A stretch of DNA of 64,000 bases, from assembly GCA_910587695.1 (NCBI GenBank), contig CAJUNC010000011.1:1-64000 (forward strand), read 5' to 3'. Under the pieces are notes generated by a model, which ran no database searches, was not told where the DNA came from, and saw nothing but the letters and a program-made list of their open reading frames with translations. This document shows, in pieces, positions 1 to 7,742 of this stretch. The DNA is from an uncultured Lactobacillus sp. Lineage in GTDB: Bacteria; Bacillota; Bacilli; Lactobacillales; Lactobacillaceae. Position numbers and translations under genes: made by a program. Positions within the stretch are counted from its first letter, which is position 1; each line of letters opens with the position of its first letter.

Positions 1-49
1 AAGTATAAGATGAATTTTCTATTTCATCTGTATACTTAGAGGGCATTAT

Positions 50-76
50 AGCCGTCCACAGGATCGAGGCTTTTTT
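50..76 (+). terminator. Putative rho-independent terminator of an upstream gene
   Basis: AGCC and GGCT arms with an inner TCC/GGA pairing enclose a short loop, followed directly by six T residues. A longer imperfect inverted repeat (AAGTATA...TATACTT, positions 1-37) lies just upstream. Together they look like the 3' end of a transcription unit lying left of the window. The stem is weak, so confidence is moderate. Confidence 0.4.
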
Positions 77-249
77 ATATTATATATGATTTTAGGTATA
101 TTAGTTATTTTTGTTTTATGGTTTATGGGATAACATCGGACCTAGGATACAATTGACAGGTCAAAAAAATGTTAGGAACCATCAAGTTAGGGGGTGAGTC
201 AAATGATACCATTATTTTTAAGGACTTTTGATGTATTTTTGAATGTTTG

Positions 250-640
250 TGGTAATTCGGTCTGCTAAGAAAAATATTTGATGTGGTTTTCGTGGTCGAT
301 ACTTCTGAAAGTATGGAAGAAAGGTTATTGACGGCTAAATAAGGTATTACAGGTTTCATTGATGATATTGACAAAGCAATTTTAGGTCAAAAGATTCATG
401 CTGACTTAGGAAGTTATAGTACTAAAGCTAGTAAGCGGGTCAATATAGATAAACTTTTAATTAATGGTGCAGATCAAAACTAGGTAGTGCTACATTACAC
501 AAGATAGATGAAATGCTTTAAGGAAGTGGCAACGATCTAAAGTGATGCATTTTGATAATGGATATAATTAGATCGTTCGATTGGTAAAGTTCGTGTTTTA
601 CGGTGTGTTTGTATCGGCGAACATATTTAATTTTGTTATT
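250..640 (+). pseudogene. Decayed remnant of a VWA-domain (adhesin-like) protein gene
   Basis: Reading from position 277 gives FDVVFVVDTSESMEERLL, the first strand of a von Willebrand factor A domain with a complete DxSxS MIDAS motif (DTSES, 298-312). A TAA at 340 interrupts the frame. The same frame then continues plausibly (GITGFIDDIDKAILGQ and beyond) to a TAG at 481. Shifting to the frame starting at 483 gives GSATLHKIDEML, a stop, then further VWA-like sequence ending near CILIMD, resembling the strand before the ITDG motif. At least one frameshift and several stops show a dead gene. VWA domains of this type occur in pilus-tip and LPXTG adhesins of lactobacilli; which one this was cannot be told. 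No start, signal peptide or anchor is recognisable. The rest of 1-807 holds no intact gene. Confidence 0.6.
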
Positions 641-680
641 TTTGTATATTTAAGTTTATATTTTTAAAATTTTAACAATA

Positions 681-781
681 AATATTCGGCATTTTTGTTG
701 ACGTGATAAAAGGAGTTTGTTATCTTATAGATGTGAATTGTCGAATTATATTTGTTGCATGTTGTTTGAAAGTTCGTTTTT
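681..781 (+). promoter_or_regulatory. Candidate PurR boxes upstream of purC
   Basis: On the minus strand 769-781 reads AAAAACGAACTTT, one mismatch from the Gram-positive PurBox AWWWCCGAACWWT. A weaker copy with CGAA (737-749, plus strand) faces it with 27 nt between the CGAA and TTCG cores, slightly longer than the usual paired-box spacing. A third partial match (reverse of 681-693, containing CCGAA) overlaps the upstream edge of the promoter. PurR control of the operon is inferred from these sites; the positions downstream of the predicted -10 would suit repression. Confidence 0.5.
698..726 (+). promoter_or_regulatory. Predicted promoter of the purine operon
   Basis: TTGACG (698-703) and TATCTT (721-726) are separated by exactly 17 bp, a reasonable housekeeping sigma promoter. 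Transcription would start near 733, giving a leader of about 75 nt before purC. That is too short for a purine riboswitch followed by a terminator, and none is seen. Confidence 0.55.
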
Positions 782-807
782 AAAGTTAAAGGAGCAAAAA
801 TATAGCC

Positions 808-1527
808 ATGGATGAAGTAATTTATACAGGAAAAGCAAAACAAATGTGGAGTACAGATGATCCAGAAGTCTTGCGAGTCGTTTATATGGATCAGGCAACT
901 GCTTTGAATGGCAAGAAAAAAGATCAGATCAAAGGTAAAGGACAGATCAATAATGAGATCTCGACATTGGTCTTTGAATACTTGGCCAAGCAAGGGATCA
1001 AGACTCACTTCATCAAAAAGTTATCCCCGACAGAAGAATTGGTACATAAAGTTGAGATCATTCCACTCGAAGCGGTGACACGTAATCTAGCCACTGGTCA
1101 CTTTGTCACACGCTTTGGAGTTAAAGATGGTCTGGTGTTTGAGACACCAGTTGAAGAAACATACTACAAAAGTGATGTTTTAGATGACCCTTTCATCAAC
1201 GAATCACAGATTTTAGCCCTTGGCTTAGCGACCAAAGCCGAACTCACAGAGATCTGGGATCTTTCGCGAAAGACCAATCAATTGCTAACAGCATTATTTG
1301 CTAAAGCTGATCTGACTTTAGTGGACTTCAAACTTGAATTTGGTCGTTTGAGTGACGGAACTTTAGTCTTAGCAGATGAATTTTCACCTGATAATTGCCG
1401 GCTTTGGGACAAGAAAACTAAAGCCCATATGGACAAAGATGTTTATCGACAAGATCTAGGTGAATTGACCCCGGTTTATGAAGAAGTTTTAGCTCGCTTA
1501 CAACAAGCTTTAGAGGAGGAAAAGTAA
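808..1527 (+). CDS. purC: Phosphoribosylaminoimidazole-succinocarboxamide synthase (SAICAR synthetase)
   Basis: Ligates aspartate to CAIR using ATP in cytoplasmic IMP synthesis. The 239-residue length matches the bacterial family. Diagnostic segments are the N-terminal ATP-binding YTGKAKQMW, the SAICAR signature around residues 87-100 (PLEAVTRNLATG), DFKLEFGR near 175 and LADEFSPDNCRLWD near 195-208. The start has AAAGGAG 12 nt upstream. It is the first gene of the operon; purE, purK and purB, needed for the adjoining steps, are not in this window. Its stop codon overlaps the purS start (TAATG), so the two are likely translationally coupled. Confidence 0.97.
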   Translation: MDEVIYTGKAKQMWSTDDPEVLRVVYMDQATALNGKKKDQIKGKGQINNEISTLVFEYLAKQGIKTHFIKKLSPTEELVHKVEIIPLEAVTRNLATGHFVTRFGVKDGLVFETPVEETYYKSDVLDDPFINESQILALGLATKAELTEIWDLSRKTNQLLTALFAKADLTLVDFKLEFGRLSDGTLVLADEFSPDNCRLWDKKTKAHMDKDVYRQDLGELTPVYEEVLARLQQALEEEK

Positions 1528-1775
1528 TGACTGACGTAAGGATCTATGTGACTTATAAGGAATCCGTCTTTGATCCCCAAGGTGACACGATTAAACAAGC
1601 GATCCATGCATTAGGGCATGATGAAGTCAAAGATGTTAAAGTAGGTAAATTTTTTGATGTAACTCTTGATCCAAGTAAAAAAGGTATCGAAACCGCAGTT
1701 AAAGAAGTAGCTGAAGAATTACTGGTCAACTTCAATCTTGAAACTTATCGCTATGAGATCATGGAGGAAGCCTAA
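1527..1775 (+). CDS. purS: Phosphoribosylformylglycinamidine synthase, PurS subunit
   Basis: PurS is the small dimeric bridge protein of the three-part FGAR amidotransferase (PurS-PurQ-PurL) found in Gram-positive bacteria. The 82 residues match the family size, with the typical N-terminal strand VRIYVTYKESVFDPQG and the VKVGKFFDV segment. It overlaps purC by one base and purQ by one base, which suits stoichiometric expression of the complex. Nothing is unusual about it. Confidence 0.96.
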   Translation: MTDVRIYVTYKESVFDPQGDTIKQAIHALGHDEVKDVKVGKFFDVTLDPSKKGIETAVKEVAEELLVNFNLETYRYEIMEEA

Positions 1776-2458
1776 TGAAGATCGCAGTCGTTGTTTTTCC
1801 AGGGTCCAATTGTGATATCGATCTCTACGAAGCTTTGCATACAGTTTTGGATGCAGATGTAGAGTATGTTTCGCATAAATGTGAAGATATGAGTGATTTT
1901 GATGCCGTGATGTTACCCGGTGGTTTTTCTTATGGAGATCACTTACGTTGTGGTGCGATCGCACGTTTTTCAAAGGTCATGCCTGAGATCATAAAAATGG
2001 CCAAAGCAGGTAAACCAGTCTTTGGAACTTGCAATGGTTTCCAGATCTTGACTGAAGCCGGTTTGTTGCCAGGCGCATTGAAACAAAATAATAGTTTGAA
2101 ATTTGTTTGTAAGACAGTACCTTTAAGAGTCGAAAACACTAAAACACCATTTACACACCAATATCAGCAAGGTGAAGTGATCAAGTTACCGATCGCACAT
2201 GCTGATGGCAGTTACTTTGCTGATGAAGCTACTTTGTCTAAGCTTGAAGCTAATGGACAAGTTGTTTTCCGCTATGCTGGTGAAAATCCCAATGGTAGTT
2301 TGCATGATATTGCGGGGATCTGCAATAAGAAAGGAAATGTTTTGGGAATGATGCCACACCCAGAACGAGCAGTGGAAGCCTTATTAGGCAATGAAGATGG
2401 TTTACGCGTCTTTAAATCATTATTGGAAAATGGCACAGTTAAAATGGAGGAAAGCTAA
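1775..2458 (+). CDS. purQ: Phosphoribosylformylglycinamidine synthase, glutamine amidotransferase subunit PurQ
   Basis: Class I glutamine amidotransferase that releases ammonia from glutamine for PurL. The catalytic triad is visible: Cys86 in FGTCNGFQ, and His195 and Glu197 in MMPHPERAVE. The N-terminal VVVFPGSNCDID and GGFSYGDHLRCGA segments are family signatures. Length is 227 residues, normal for the short PurQ that works with a separate PurL. The start codon overlaps the purS stop, and the purQ stop overlaps the purL start. Confidence 0.97.
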   Translation: MKIAVVVFPGSNCDIDLYEALHTVLDADVEYVSHKCEDMSDFDAVMLPGGFSYGDHLRCGAIARFSKVMPEIIKMAKAGKPVFGTCNGFQILTEAGLLPGALKQNNSLKFVCKTVPLRVENTKTPFTHQYQQGEVIKLPIAHADGSYFADEATLSKLEANGQVVFRYAGENPNGSLHDIAGICNKKGNVLGMMPHPERAVEALLGNEDGLRVFKSLLENGTVKMEES

Positions 2459-4683
2459 TGGCTGAAATGACACCAGAAGAGATCAAAACCAAAAAACCAT
2501 ATCTTGAATGGGGTTTGACGCAAAAAGAATACGATCATATCTGCAATGAATTGCTCCATCGCTTACCAAACTATACGGAAACGGGCTTGTTTTCGGTCAT
2601 GTGGAGTGAGCATTGTTCTTATAAGAAGTCTAAGCCAGTTTTGCGCTTATTTCCTACCAAAAATGAACGTGTTTTACAAGGACCAGGGGAAGGTGCAGGG
2701 ATCGTTGATATTGGTGATGGCTTAGCAGTAGTTTTTAAAGCTGAAAGTCACAATCATCCTTCCGCTGTTGAACCCTACGAAGGTGCGGCAACTGGGGTCG
2801 GCGGGATCTTACGCGATATTTTTAGCATGGGTGCGCGTCCCGTTGCCTCACTTGACTCATTACATTTTGGCGAATTGACAGATGCGCGGACCAAATACTT
2901 AGTCAATGGCGTCGTGGCAGGGATCGGCGGTTATGGTAACTGTATGGGGATCCCAACTGTTGGCGGTGAGATGACGTTTGATGAATGTTATCGTGGCAAC
3001 TGTTTAGTTAATGCGATGAGTGTCGGTTTGATGGAACAAAAAGACATGCAAAAAGGACGTGCGGCTGGTGTTGGTAATGCGGTGATCTATGTTGGCGCTA
3101 AGACTGGTCGTGATGGGATCCACGGTGCGACTTTTGCCTCAAGTGATTTCAGTGATGAAAAAGAGACGCAACGTTCAGCTGTTCAGGTCGGCAATCCATT
3201 TATGGAAAAATTACTCATGGAAGCTTGTTTGAAATTGACCCATGACCATAAAGATTGGTTGGTCGGGATCCAAGATATGGGAGCAGCAGGGATCGCTTCG
3301 TCTTCTTGTGAGATGGCCTCAAAGGCGGATAGCGGATTAGTTTTAGAGTTAGATAGAGTACCGCAACGTGAAAGTGAAATGTCAGCTTATGAGATCATGT
3401 TATCTGAATCACAGGAACGGATGTTACTTTGTGTGCATAAGGGATATGAAGAAAAGGTCATCGAATTGTTCAAAGATTTTGATCTTGAAGCAGTTGTGAT
3501 CGGGCGTGTAACAGATGATGGTCAATATCTTTTGAAACATCATGGTCAAGTAGTCTGTGATATCCCGGTCAAAACGTTAACTGATGATGTTTTAGAAGAA
3601 CCAAGCCAAGAAAAAGTACCCAAACGTTTGCTCGAAGCTAAAGAAATGTCACAGTGGATCCCAACAGTCACCGACCCTAAACAAACTTTACTCGAGTTAT
3701 TACAACGACCAACGATCGCTTCAAAAGAAATGTTTACACAGACTTATGATTCACAAGTACGCACGAGTACAGTTTTAGGACCAGGAAGCGATGCTGGTGT
3801 GATCCGAGTTAGGAAAACTAATAAAGCCTTAGCGATGACAACAGATGGTAATGGACGTTTTATCTATTTAGATCCAAAGATCGGTGGGCAAATGGCAGTC
3901 GCTGAAGCCTGTGCAAACGTTATTTCTACTGGTGCTTTACCGCTAGCGATGACAGATTGTTTGAATTATGGTGATCCCAATGATCCTGAGATCTACTATG
4001 AATTACACCATTCTGTTGCGGGGATGGCACAAGCCTGTGAAATTTTTGATACGCCAGTTATCTCAGGTAACGTGTCTTTATATAACGAGACCAATGGTGA
4101 AGCGATCTACGGAACTCCGATGGTCGGTATGGTCGGGTTGGTCGAAGATGTTGAGCATATCATACCTTCGACTGTAAAAAATGCGGGCGATGCTTTGTAT
4201 TTAGTTGGTACAAAGACAAAAGCTGACTTTTCAGGTAGTGAGATCCAAAAGATGCAGACTGGTAAGATCTTTGGGGCTCTAAATGAATTAGATCTGTCTA
4301 ATTTGAATAAGGTAATGAAACAACTTTTAACAGCCATGAAAAATGGGTTGGTCACGAGCAGTCACGATGCTAGTGAAGGTGGTTTAGGTGTTTGTTTAGC
4401 TGAAACATTATTTAACAGTGAGCTGGGGGCTAAAGTAACGCTAAACTTGAGTAGTTCAGAATTCTTTAGTGAAACACCAGGTCGTTTTATCGTCAGTGTT
4501 CCTCAAAATAAGCGCACTGAATTTGAAAAAACTTTGGGGACAGCGCAAAGCTTTTTAGGTGAAGTGAATAGCGTGCCTGAGTTAGTCGTGACCTTAACTG
4601 ATGCAGAATTTGAAGTTGAAGTAAGCGAAGCACAAAAATTATGGGAGGAAGCGATACCGTGCCTCATGAAATCAAAGGATTAA
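2458..4683 (+). CDS. purL: Phosphoribosylformylglycinamidine synthase subunit PurL
   Basis: Catalytic subunit that converts FGAR to FGAM using ATP and ammonia channelled from PurQ. The 741 residues match the small-type PurL rather than the about 1300-residue proteobacterial fusion. Recognisable parts are MWSEHCSYKKSKP near residues 47-59, the ATP-binding AESHNHPSAVEPYEGAATG, the central GNPFMEKLL and DMGAAGIASSS stretch, and SSHDASEGGLGVCLAE toward the C-terminus, as in the PurM/PurL ATPase superfamily. Its last 25 bases overlap the start of purF. Confidence 0.97.
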   Translation: MAEMTPEEIKTKKPYLEWGLTQKEYDHICNELLHRLPNYTETGLFSVMWSEHCSYKKSKPVLRLFPTKNERVLQGPGEGAGIVDIGDGLAVVFKAESHNHPSAVEPYEGAATGVGGILRDIFSMGARPVASLDSLHFGELTDARTKYLVNGVVAGIGGYGNCMGIPTVGGEMTFDECYRGNCLVNAMSVGLMEQKDMQKGRAAGVGNAVIYVGAKTGRDGIHGATFASSDFSDEKETQRSAVQVGNPFMEKLLMEACLKLTHDHKDWLVGIQDMGAAGIASSSCEMASKADSGLVLELDRVPQRESEMSAYEIMLSESQERMLLCVHKGYEEKVIELFKDFDLEAVVIGRVTDDGQYLLKHHGQVVCDIPVKTLTDDVLEEPSQEKVPKRLLEAKEMSQWIPTVTDPKQTLLELLQRPTIASKEMFTQTYDSQVRTSTVLGPGSDAGVIRVRKTNKALAMTTDGNGRFIYLDPKIGGQMAVAEACANVISTGALPLAMTDCLNYGDPNDPEIYYELHHSVAGMAQACEIFDTPVISGNVSLYNETNGEAIYGTPMVGMVGLVEDVEHIIPSTVKNAGDALYLVGTKTKADFSGSEIQKMQTGKIFGALNELDLSNLNKVMKQLLTAMKNGLVTSSHDASEGGLGVCLAETLFNSELGAKVTLNLSSSEFFSETPGRFIVSVPQNKRTEFEKTLGTAQSFLGEVNSVPELVVTLTDAEFEVEVSEAQKLWEEAIPCLMKSKD

Positions 4684-6113
4684 ACGAAGAATGTGGTGTA
4701 TTTGGTGTTTTTGATACTAAAAAGGCCAATCAACTGACGTATTTTGGCTTACACAGTCTACAACACCGCGGTCAAGAAGGTGCGGGGATCGTCTCAAGTG
4801 ATGGTACTAAGCTCAAACAATTCAGAAATAAAGGGTTATTGGCTGAGGTCTTTTCCAATGAAGCTGATCTGGATAGTTTAGACGGGAGCGCTGCGATCGG
4901 TCATGTTCGCTATGCAACTAGCGGCAACGATTCGATCAACAATCTCCAGCCTTTTTTATTCAACTTCTATGATGATGAAGTTGCGTTGGCACATAATGGT
5001 AATTTGACCAATGCTAAAAGTCTTAGGCGTCAATTGGAAAAAGCGGGCTCAGTTTTTCACTCTAATTCTGATACCGAGATCTTGATCCATTTGATCAGGC
5101 AAAAGCGAGATCTGGATTTTATCGATGCCTTAAAAGCAAGCTTAAATGAGGTCAAGGGTGGTTTTGCATTTCTTTTGCTACAAAAGGATCGCTTGATCGC
5201 AGCTTTAGATCCTAATGGCTTTCGGCCGTTATGTATCGGACAACTTAAAAATAAAGCCTATGTCGTTGCAAGCGAGACTTGTGCTTTGGATATGATCGGC
5301 GCTAAATTCGTACGAGATGTCGAGCCAGGTGAATTGATCATTATCGATAAAGAGGGTCTGCATATCGATACTTATACTGACGACACTAAATTAGCAGTTT
5401 GTTCAATGGAATACATTTATTTTGCACGACCGGATTCGATCATCCACGGTGTCAATGTGCATACTGCTCGCAAACGGATGGGACGTCTATTAGCAAAAGA
5501 ACAGCCAGTTGATGCTGATATCGTGATCGGCGTTCCCAATTCATCTTTATCAGCAGCTTCGGGCTTTGCCGAAGAAGTTGGATTACCATATGAAATGGGT
5601 TTGATCAAGAGTCAATATGTGGCTAGAACTTTTATCCAGCCGACCCAAGAGTTGCGTGAACGTGGTGTCAAATTAAAACTTTCGGCTGTTCGTGGGGTCG
5701 TTGAAGGGAAAAAAGTTGCGATCATCGATGATTCGATCGTTCGTGGAACGACTTCAAAGCAGATCGTTAAGCTTTTAAAAGAGGCGGGCGCTAAAGAAGT
5801 ACATATGCGGATCGCTTCGCCCCCATTGCGCTTTCCATGTTTTTATGGGATCGATATTTCAACTAGAGCAGAATTGATCGCAGCTGATCACAGTGTGCAA
5901 GAGATCTGTGAGTTGATCGGTGCTGATTCACTGGGCTTTTTGAGTACAGAAAGTTTGATCAAGGCGATCGACATCCCCAGTGGTAGAAAGATTGAAAATG
6001 GTGGCCTGACAGTCGCTTACTTCGATGGTAAATATCCGACCCCACTGTATGATTATGAAGCTGATTATTTAGCCTCACTCAAGCAACAAGAAGAAAGGAA
6101 TTTTTTGCGATGA
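4659..6113 (+). CDS. purF: Amidophosphoribosyltransferase (glutamine PRPP amidotransferase)
   Basis: Makes phosphoribosylamine from PRPP and glutamine, the committed step of the pathway. I choose the GTG at 4659, not the in-frame ATG at 4641: GGGAGGAAG lies at the right distance, and it gives MPHEIKGLNEE before Cys12, a propeptide of 11 residues as in Bacillus PurF. Cys12 (CGVFGVFD) becomes the N-terminal nucleophile after cleavage. The PRPP-binding loop is VAIIDDSIVRGTTSK. Two cysteines matching [4Fe-4S] ligands of the Bacillus enzyme remain (VCSMEYIYFARPDS and RFPCFYG), but the C-terminal CxxC is replaced (NGGLTVAYFDGKYP), so a cluster is unlikely. Length 484 residues. Confidence 0.96.
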   Translation: MPHEIKGLNEECGVFGVFDTKKANQLTYFGLHSLQHRGQEGAGIVSSDGTKLKQFRNKGLLAEVFSNEADLDSLDGSAAIGHVRYATSGNDSINNLQPFLFNFYDDEVALAHNGNLTNAKSLRRQLEKAGSVFHSNSDTEILIHLIRQKRDLDFIDALKASLNEVKGGFAFLLLQKDRLIAALDPNGFRPLCIGQLKNKAYVVASETCALDMIGAKFVRDVEPGELIIIDKEGLHIDTYTDDTKLAVCSMEYIYFARPDSIIHGVNVHTARKRMGRLLAKEQPVDADIVIGVPNSSLSAASGFAEEVGLPYEMGLIKSQYVARTFIQPTQELRERGVKLKLSAVRGVVEGKKVAIIDDSIVRGTTSKQIVKLLKEAGAKEVHMRIASPPLRFPCFYGIDISTRAELIAADHSVQEICELIGADSLGFLSTESLIKAIDIPSGRKIENGGLTVAYFDGKYPTPLYDYEADYLASLKQQEERNFLR

Positions 6114-7150
6114 GTCGTTATCAAGACGCTGGTGTTGACGTTAATGCTGGTTATGAAATGGTCAAAAAGATCAAACAAGATGTTGCTTCGACTACACGTT
6201 TAGGGATGCTAGGTAGTTTAGGAAGCTTTGGTGGAATGTTTGATCTGAGTGTTTTAGATTTGAAACATCCAGTTTTAGTTTCAGGAACTGATGGTGTAGG
6301 AACGAAATTGATGATCGCCCAAGCACTAGACAAGCATGACACGATCGGGATCGATTGCGTAGCGATGTGTGTCAATGATATTTTAGCTCAAGGGGCTGAA
6401 CCGCTATATTTTTTAGATTATATCGCTACTGGAAAAAATGATCCAGCTAAGATGGCGCAGATCGTTTCCGGTGTGGCAGCAGGCTGTCGCCAAGCTGGGG
6501 CAGCTTTAGTCGGGGGCGAGACAGCCGAAATGCCTGATATGTACGCTCCAATTGAATATGATCTGGCTGGTTTTGCTGTCGGAGCGGTCGAAAAGAGTAA
6601 ACTTTTGGATAAAAGCCATCCTAAGGCAGGGATGAAATTGATCGGTCTACCTTCAAGTGGTCTCCACTCTAATGGATTTTCGTTAGTTAGACAGATCTTA
6701 TTCAAAGATCATCAGCTAGACTTGGACGATCGCCCAGCAGAACTTTTAGGTAAAAGTGTTGGTGAAGTATTATTAGAACCTACTCGGATCTATGTCAAAG
6801 CTGTTTTACCATTGATCAAACAAGGCTTGATAAGTGGTGTTAGTCATATCACAGGCGGTGGTCTGATCGAAAACTTACCGCGTATGTTTGAAGATGGATT
6901 GCAGGCACGATTGGATTATGCCTCATGGGATAAACCAGCGATCTTTGAGTATTTGAGAGATCTAGGTGAGCTAGAACAAGCTGATTGCTTGGAGACTTTC
7001 AACTTGGGTATCGGGTTAGTTTTAGCAGTTGCACCACAGAACGTTCAAGCGGTCAAAGACTTATTGCAGCAAGCTGCTGAACCGTTTTACGAGATCGGAG
7101 AGCTGGTAAAACGCCCTGAAAATGCAGCTAAGATCGAGATCAAGTTTTAA
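6110..7150 (+). CDS. purM: Phosphoribosylformylglycinamidine cyclo-ligase (AIR synthetase)
   Basis: Closes the imidazole ring of AIR from FGAM with ATP. It is 346 residues, the usual length, with the PurM signatures YQDAGVDVNAGYEMV at the N-terminus, VSGTDGVGTKLMIA, CVNDILAQGAEPLYFLDY, GGETAEMPDMY and ISGVSHITGGGLIENLPRM. Its ATG overlaps the last four bases of purF (ATGA), consistent with translational coupling. Confidence 0.97.
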   Translation: MSRYQDAGVDVNAGYEMVKKIKQDVASTTRLGMLGSLGSFGGMFDLSVLDLKHPVLVSGTDGVGTKLMIAQALDKHDTIGIDCVAMCVNDILAQGAEPLYFLDYIATGKNDPAKMAQIVSGVAAGCRQAGAALVGGETAEMPDMYAPIEYDLAGFAVGAVEKSKLLDKSHPKAGMKLIGLPSSGLHSNGFSLVRQILFKDHQLDLDDRPAELLGKSVGEVLLEPTRIYVKAVLPLIKQGLISGVSHITGGGLIENLPRMFEDGLQARLDYASWDKPAIFEYLRDLGELEQADCLETFNLGIGLVLAVAPQNVQAVKDLLQQAAEPFYEIGELVKRPENAAKIEIKF

Positions 7151-7161
7151 GGGGGGATTTG

Positions 7162-7740
7162 ATGCGCGCCGCAATTTTTGCATCGGGCAGTGGTTCAAAT
7201 TTTGAAGTTTTAGCCCAAAAATTTCAAGCTGGCGAATTCAAGGCCAAGCTGGTGCTATTATTTAGTGACCATCCAGACGCCTTGGTGGTCAAACGTGCCC
7301 AGAAATTAAAGATCCCCTACGAGACTTTTACTGTCAAAGAATACGGGGGCAAAGTTTTATATGAAAAACGTATTATGGAGATCTTGGAGAAGTATCGGAT
7401 AGATTTTATCATTTTGGCAGGCTATATGCGTGTTTTAGGTGAAGAGATCGTCTTAGCCTATGATAAACGGATCGTTAATCTACACCCAGCGTATTTGCCT
7501 GAATACCAAGGGCTACATGCGATCGAACGGGCTTTTAGCGATCATCAGACGCAAGGTAAAAGTCAGACCGGTGTGACGATCCATTATGTCGATACTGGCT
7601 TAGATACGGGCCAAACGATCTTACAAAAGCATGTCCCGATCTATCCAGATGACACGTTAGAAACGCTCGAACAGCGGATCCACGCGTGTGAACATGAATT
7701 GTATCCTCAAGCACTAAAGCAGATATTTAAAGGAGAATAA
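7162..7740 (+). CDS. purN: Phosphoribosylglycinamide formyltransferase
   Basis: Transfers a formyl group from 10-formyltetrahydrofolate to GAR. The start is the ATG at 7162 (MRAAIFASGSGSNFE), preceded by a GGGGGG Shine-Dalgarno five bases upstream; an in-frame TTG at 7159 is less likely. The 192 residues carry the family motifs: GSGSNFE for phosphate binding, the catalytic region ILAGYMRVLG and VNLHPAYLPEYQGLHAIE containing the conserved Asn and His, and HYVDTGLDTGQTI with the catalytic Asp. It sits 11 bases after purM and 2 bases before purH. Confidence 0.95.
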   Translation: MRAAIFASGSGSNFEVLAQKFQAGEFKAKLVLLFSDHPDALVVKRAQKLKIPYETFTVKEYGGKVLYEKRIMEILEKYRIDFIILAGYMRVLGEEIVLAYDKRIVNLHPAYLPEYQGLHAIERAFSDHQTQGKSQTGVTIHYVDTGLDTGQTILQKHVPIYPDDTLETLEQRIHACEHELYPQALKQIFKGE

Positions 7741-7742
7741 GC

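Noticed and set aside
616..630. A CGAACATAT sequence resembling half of a LexA/DinR box
   Set aside because: Only one half-site is present and no SOS gene is adjacent.
664..1008. A 114-codon minus-strand frame over the purC promoter and start
   Set aside because: It overlaps conserved purC codons and the promoter, with low-complexity composition and no domain.
1956..1966. GCGATCGC octamers resembling the cyanobacterial HIP1 repeat
   Set aside because: They seem to be by-products of general GATC enrichment; other flanks are equally common.
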